Shown here: positions 62,290 through 64,000 of the stretch, one piece after another
Layout: each line of letters starts with the position of its first letter
Position numbering within the stretch: position 1 is the stretch's first letter
Assembly (NCBI GenBank): GCA_963730585.1
Contig: CAVSSL010000011.1
Coordinates: 124,001 to 188,000 of the forward strand
DNA length: 64,000 nucleotides
From: Pedococcus_A sp963730585
Lineage (GTDB): Bacteria; Actinomycetota; Actinomycetes; Actinomycetales; Dermatophilaceae
Direction: 5' to 3'
The notes under the pieces: model-generated
The model's database searches: none
The model's input: only the letters and a program-made list of their open reading frames with translations
Told to the model about the DNA's origin: nothing
Position numbers and translations under genes: made by a program

Positions 62290-63060
62290 ATGGCGTACTT
62301 CGAGCGGGTTGGCCCCTCCACCTTCAAGGCCACCAGGCACGTGAGCGGCGCCTGGAACCCGGACGAGCAGCACATCGCGCCCGCGCTCGGGCTGCTGGCG
62401 CACGTCGTGGAGCTCGACCGAGACGCCCGTCGTGACGACTGCCTCGTGGTGGCGCGGCTGTCCTACGACATCCTCGGCACGGTCCCGGTCGACGTCGTCG
62501 ACACCGACGTGCGGGTGCTCCGACCCGGGCGGACCATCGAGCTCGTCGAGGCGACGTTGGGCCACGGTGGGCGCGACGCCGTGTGCCTGCGGGCCTGGCT
62601 GATGCGGCCCGGTGCGACCGCACACCTGCGCGCCACGTCACTGCCGACGATCGCCCCACCGGAGTCGATGCCGGTGTGGGACCCGTCGAGCTTGTGGCCC
62701 GGCGGCTTCATCGAGTCCGCGGAGGTGCGCCGGGCACAGGTCGAGCCCGGGCGCGCGTCGTTCTGGGTGCGCACCCGGCTGCCGCTGGTCCTCGACGAGG
62801 AGGTGAGCCCGGTCGCCAGTGCAGCCGGCCTGTTCGACATCGCCAACGGCATGACCGTCCGGGCCGACCCGCGGGACGTCGCCTTCCCGAACATCGACCT
62901 GACAGCGCACCTCTTCGCCGAGCCGCGGGGGGAGTGGGTCGGGTTCGACACGACGGTGTCGTTCGGCTCGGACGGCCTCGGTCTGACGAGCAGCGTCCTC
63001 CACGACACCGAAGGACCGATCGGCACGTTGTCGCAGATGCTCACCGTGCGCCCCCAGTGA
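62290..63060 (+). CDS. Acyl-CoA thioesterase-like (double hot-dog) protein
   Basis: A 256-residue soluble protein. Both halves resemble hot-dog folds of the TesB/acyl-CoA thioesterase II group: YFERVGPSTFKATRHVSGAWNPDEQHIAPALGLLAHVV in the first, and GEWVGFDTTVSFGSDGLGLTSSVLHDTEGPIGTLSQML in the second, the latter being the usual C-terminal segment with the catalytic Asp/Thr/Gln set. The actual substrate is unknown. The frame is clear from ATG 62290, which follows CACAGGAGCGAC. No obvious operon partners. Confidence 0.8.
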   Translation: MAYFERVGPSTFKATRHVSGAWNPDEQHIAPALGLLAHVVELDRDARRDDCLVVARLSYDILGTVPVDVVDTDVRVLRPGRTIELVEATLGHGGRDAVCLRAWLMRPGATAHLRATSLPTIAPPESMPVWDPSSLWPGGFIESAEVRRAQVEPGRASFWVRTRLPLVLDEEVSPVASAAGLFDIANGMTVRADPRDVAFPNIDLTAHLFAEPRGEWVGFDTTVSFGSDGLGLTSSVLHDTEGPIGTLSQMLTVRPQ

Positions 63061-63337
63061 GGTGGCTCCTGGCGGCACTGACCGGCCCCTCCGCCACCTG
63101 ACGTAGTCCTTGTGCATGGCGGGGGGCCGGGAAAATGGGCCGAACGGGCGGTATCAGGGGGAGGCCGGAACGTGTGCCCCGTGACTGGGTTGAACTGGTC
63201 CCCGGGTGGGGATCCTGCTGGTGGGGACTCCGTGGATGACCGCCTGGAGGATCCATCGACCACGAAAGAGAACCAGACGAAACAGTACGCGTGCACCGGC
63301 GGTGAGAGCCGTTGGTGAAGTAGGGGAGGAACGAACA
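63061..63337. other. Long 5' region of the secreted-protein gene
   Basis: A 277-base non-coding stretch, less GC-rich than its surroundings in its right half. It holds a purine-rich GGGGGGCCGGGAAAATGGG at 63121-63139. GGGGAGGA directly upstream of ATG 63338 is the ribosome-binding site. No RNA motif or terminator that I can defend is seen. Confidence 0.4.
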
Positions 63338-63796
63338 ATGAACAACGCACTGCGCCGGGGACTCATCCCGGCTGTCGCCGCATCAGCACTGGCCCTGGGA
63401 GTTGGTCTGCCGAGTGCCGCCGCCTCGGGTATGCGGGCGCACCAGGCGCCGCTCACCCAGACCAACCGGTGGTGTGACGCAACGGTCATCGGGGAGACCC
63501 AGACTCGGGGCTTCGGCTTCGTCAACCTCATCAGGCCTGCATCGGGCAAGCTCGTGGCGGCGGTCGTGCTCAAGGGAGCATCCCCGAACACCACGTACGA
63601 CATCAGGCTGATCCAAGTCGTCCCCGGCGACACGGACTGCCACACCATCGACGGAACGCTGACGACCGACGCTGACGGTAACGGCAGCGCCAACGTGCAG
63701 CAGAAGATCCTGCCGGGTGCGACCAAGGCATGGGTCGACCTCAACAACCAGGCCGACTACGCGCAGTTCTACGACACCGCTGCTCTGTCGTTCTGA
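63338..63796 (+). CDS. Secreted protein of unknown function
   Basis: A 152-residue protein with a clear signal peptide (NNALRRGLIPAVAASALALG; predicted cleavage in LPSAAASG). The mature part is beta-rich (TRGFGFVNLIRPASGKLVAAVVLKGASPNT, then DGNGSANVQQKILPGATKAWVDL). It contains two cysteines (in RWCDAT and TDCHTI) that could form a disulfide. I do not recognise the family. The codons are less GC-rich than elsewhere in this window, which may reflect a recent arrival or relaxed codon use in an exported protein. ATG 63338 has a strong ribosome-binding site. It has no neighbours in the same direction. Confidence 0.7.
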   Translation: MNNALRRGLIPAVAASALALGVGLPSAAASGMRAHQAPLTQTNRWCDATVIGETQTRGFGFVNLIRPASGKLVAAVVLKGASPNTTYDIRLIQVVPGDTDCHTIDGTLTTDADGNGSANVQQKILPGATKAWVDLNNQADYAQFYDTAALSF

Positions 63797-63859
63797 CGGC
63801 CAGGTGGCCGGCTGGCTCGACAAGCGGACGCAGTCCCCGGGCGCTGTCCCCGGGCGGTG

Positions 63860-64000
63860 TCACTCGAGGAAGCCGGCCACCTCGGCCATGCGCTCGGGCA
63901 CGAGGGTGAACCAGGCCCACGTCCCGCGCCTCTCGCGCGTGAGCAGGCCTGCGTCGGCGCCGACACCGCACTGCGACCCTCCGGGAGCTCGACGTGCCCG
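63860..64000 (-). CDS. C-terminal end of an ArsR-family regulator, cut by window edge
   Basis: Reading the minus strand from base 64000 to the TGA at 63862-63860 gives 46 codons ending GLLTRERRGTWAWFTLVPER then MAEVAGFLE. The first part matches the beta-hairpin wing and last helix of ArsR/SmtB-type repressors. The residues upstream (before DAGLL) do not continue the expected SHHLKVL recognition helix, so the gene may carry another frameshift or the segment may be misread. The start lies beyond the window. Confidence 0.4.
   Translation of the reverse strand, partial: RARRAPGGSQCGVGADAGLLTRERRGTWAWFTLVPERMAEVAGFLE

Noticed and set aside
63802..63882. 12-bp inverted repeat AGGTGGCCGGCT with its mate 57 bases later as a terminator
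   Set aside because: The arms are exact but the loop is too long for an efficient terminator and one arm lies within the ArsR-like coding end.

Overview
The window is a contiguous stretch of a high-GC actinobacterial chromosome. The evidence is very GC-rich third codon positions, GTG starts, short leaderless promoters, a gluABCD-type transporter, a 13E12/DUF222 HNH gene and a complete kdp locus. Gene content and style resemble the Micrococcales, perhaps Intrasporangiaceae; that placement is inference. Coding density is high. No intergenic stretch exceeds 300 bases; the longest are 63061-63337, 14552-14823, 49788-50030, 31759-31979 and 27237-27440.

Layout. 1-984: 3' end of glycyl-tRNA synthetase. 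1054-4546: ABC-2 exporter with a DesK/DesR-like two-component system. 4595-10141: rhodanese, hydrolase, DusB, DJ-1/PfpI protein, a frameshifted YdeI-like gene and dGTPase. 10191-12218: TPR-like/class III cyclase protein. 12289-14551: two small membrane proteins and a broken HNH gene. 14824-17540: dnaG, a companion gene and tRNA-Asn. 17605-20906: gluDCBA on the minus strand. 21088-24548: aldo/keto reductase, glycosyltransferase and PIG-L deacetylase. 24613-30805: a CtpF-like P-type ATPase (broken by a 26-bp duplication), class I aldolase and PEP synthase, resembling a dormancy (DosR) module. 30802-40490: galactofuranan synthesis and export (glfT1-like, glf, glfT2-like, wzm/wzt, DUF6541 protein, sulfotransferase). 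41145-49787: a tight five-gene minus-strand operon joining a cyclase/ATPase/TPR protein to a carotenoid-desaturase-like flavoprotein and a polyprenyl diphosphate synthase. 50031-59702: DUF389 protein, an orphan DUF4118-GAF sensor and kdpFABCDE. 59768-64000: DUF2231 protein, a second OmpR-type two-component system, a thioesterase-like protein, a secreted protein and the end of an ArsR-like gene.

Three signals cut across gene boundaries. First, the octamer GTATGCCG occurs 30 times on both strands and in all reading frames, and twice as an inverted pair forming a hairpin, like a DNA uptake sequence or other genome-wide mark. Second, several genes end in short direct repeats that copy their stop codon, at two loci into all three frames. 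Third, four single-base insertions and one 26-bp duplication break genes that otherwise look intact. The best candidate for an undescribed system is the cyclase-isoprenoid operon at 41145-49787.
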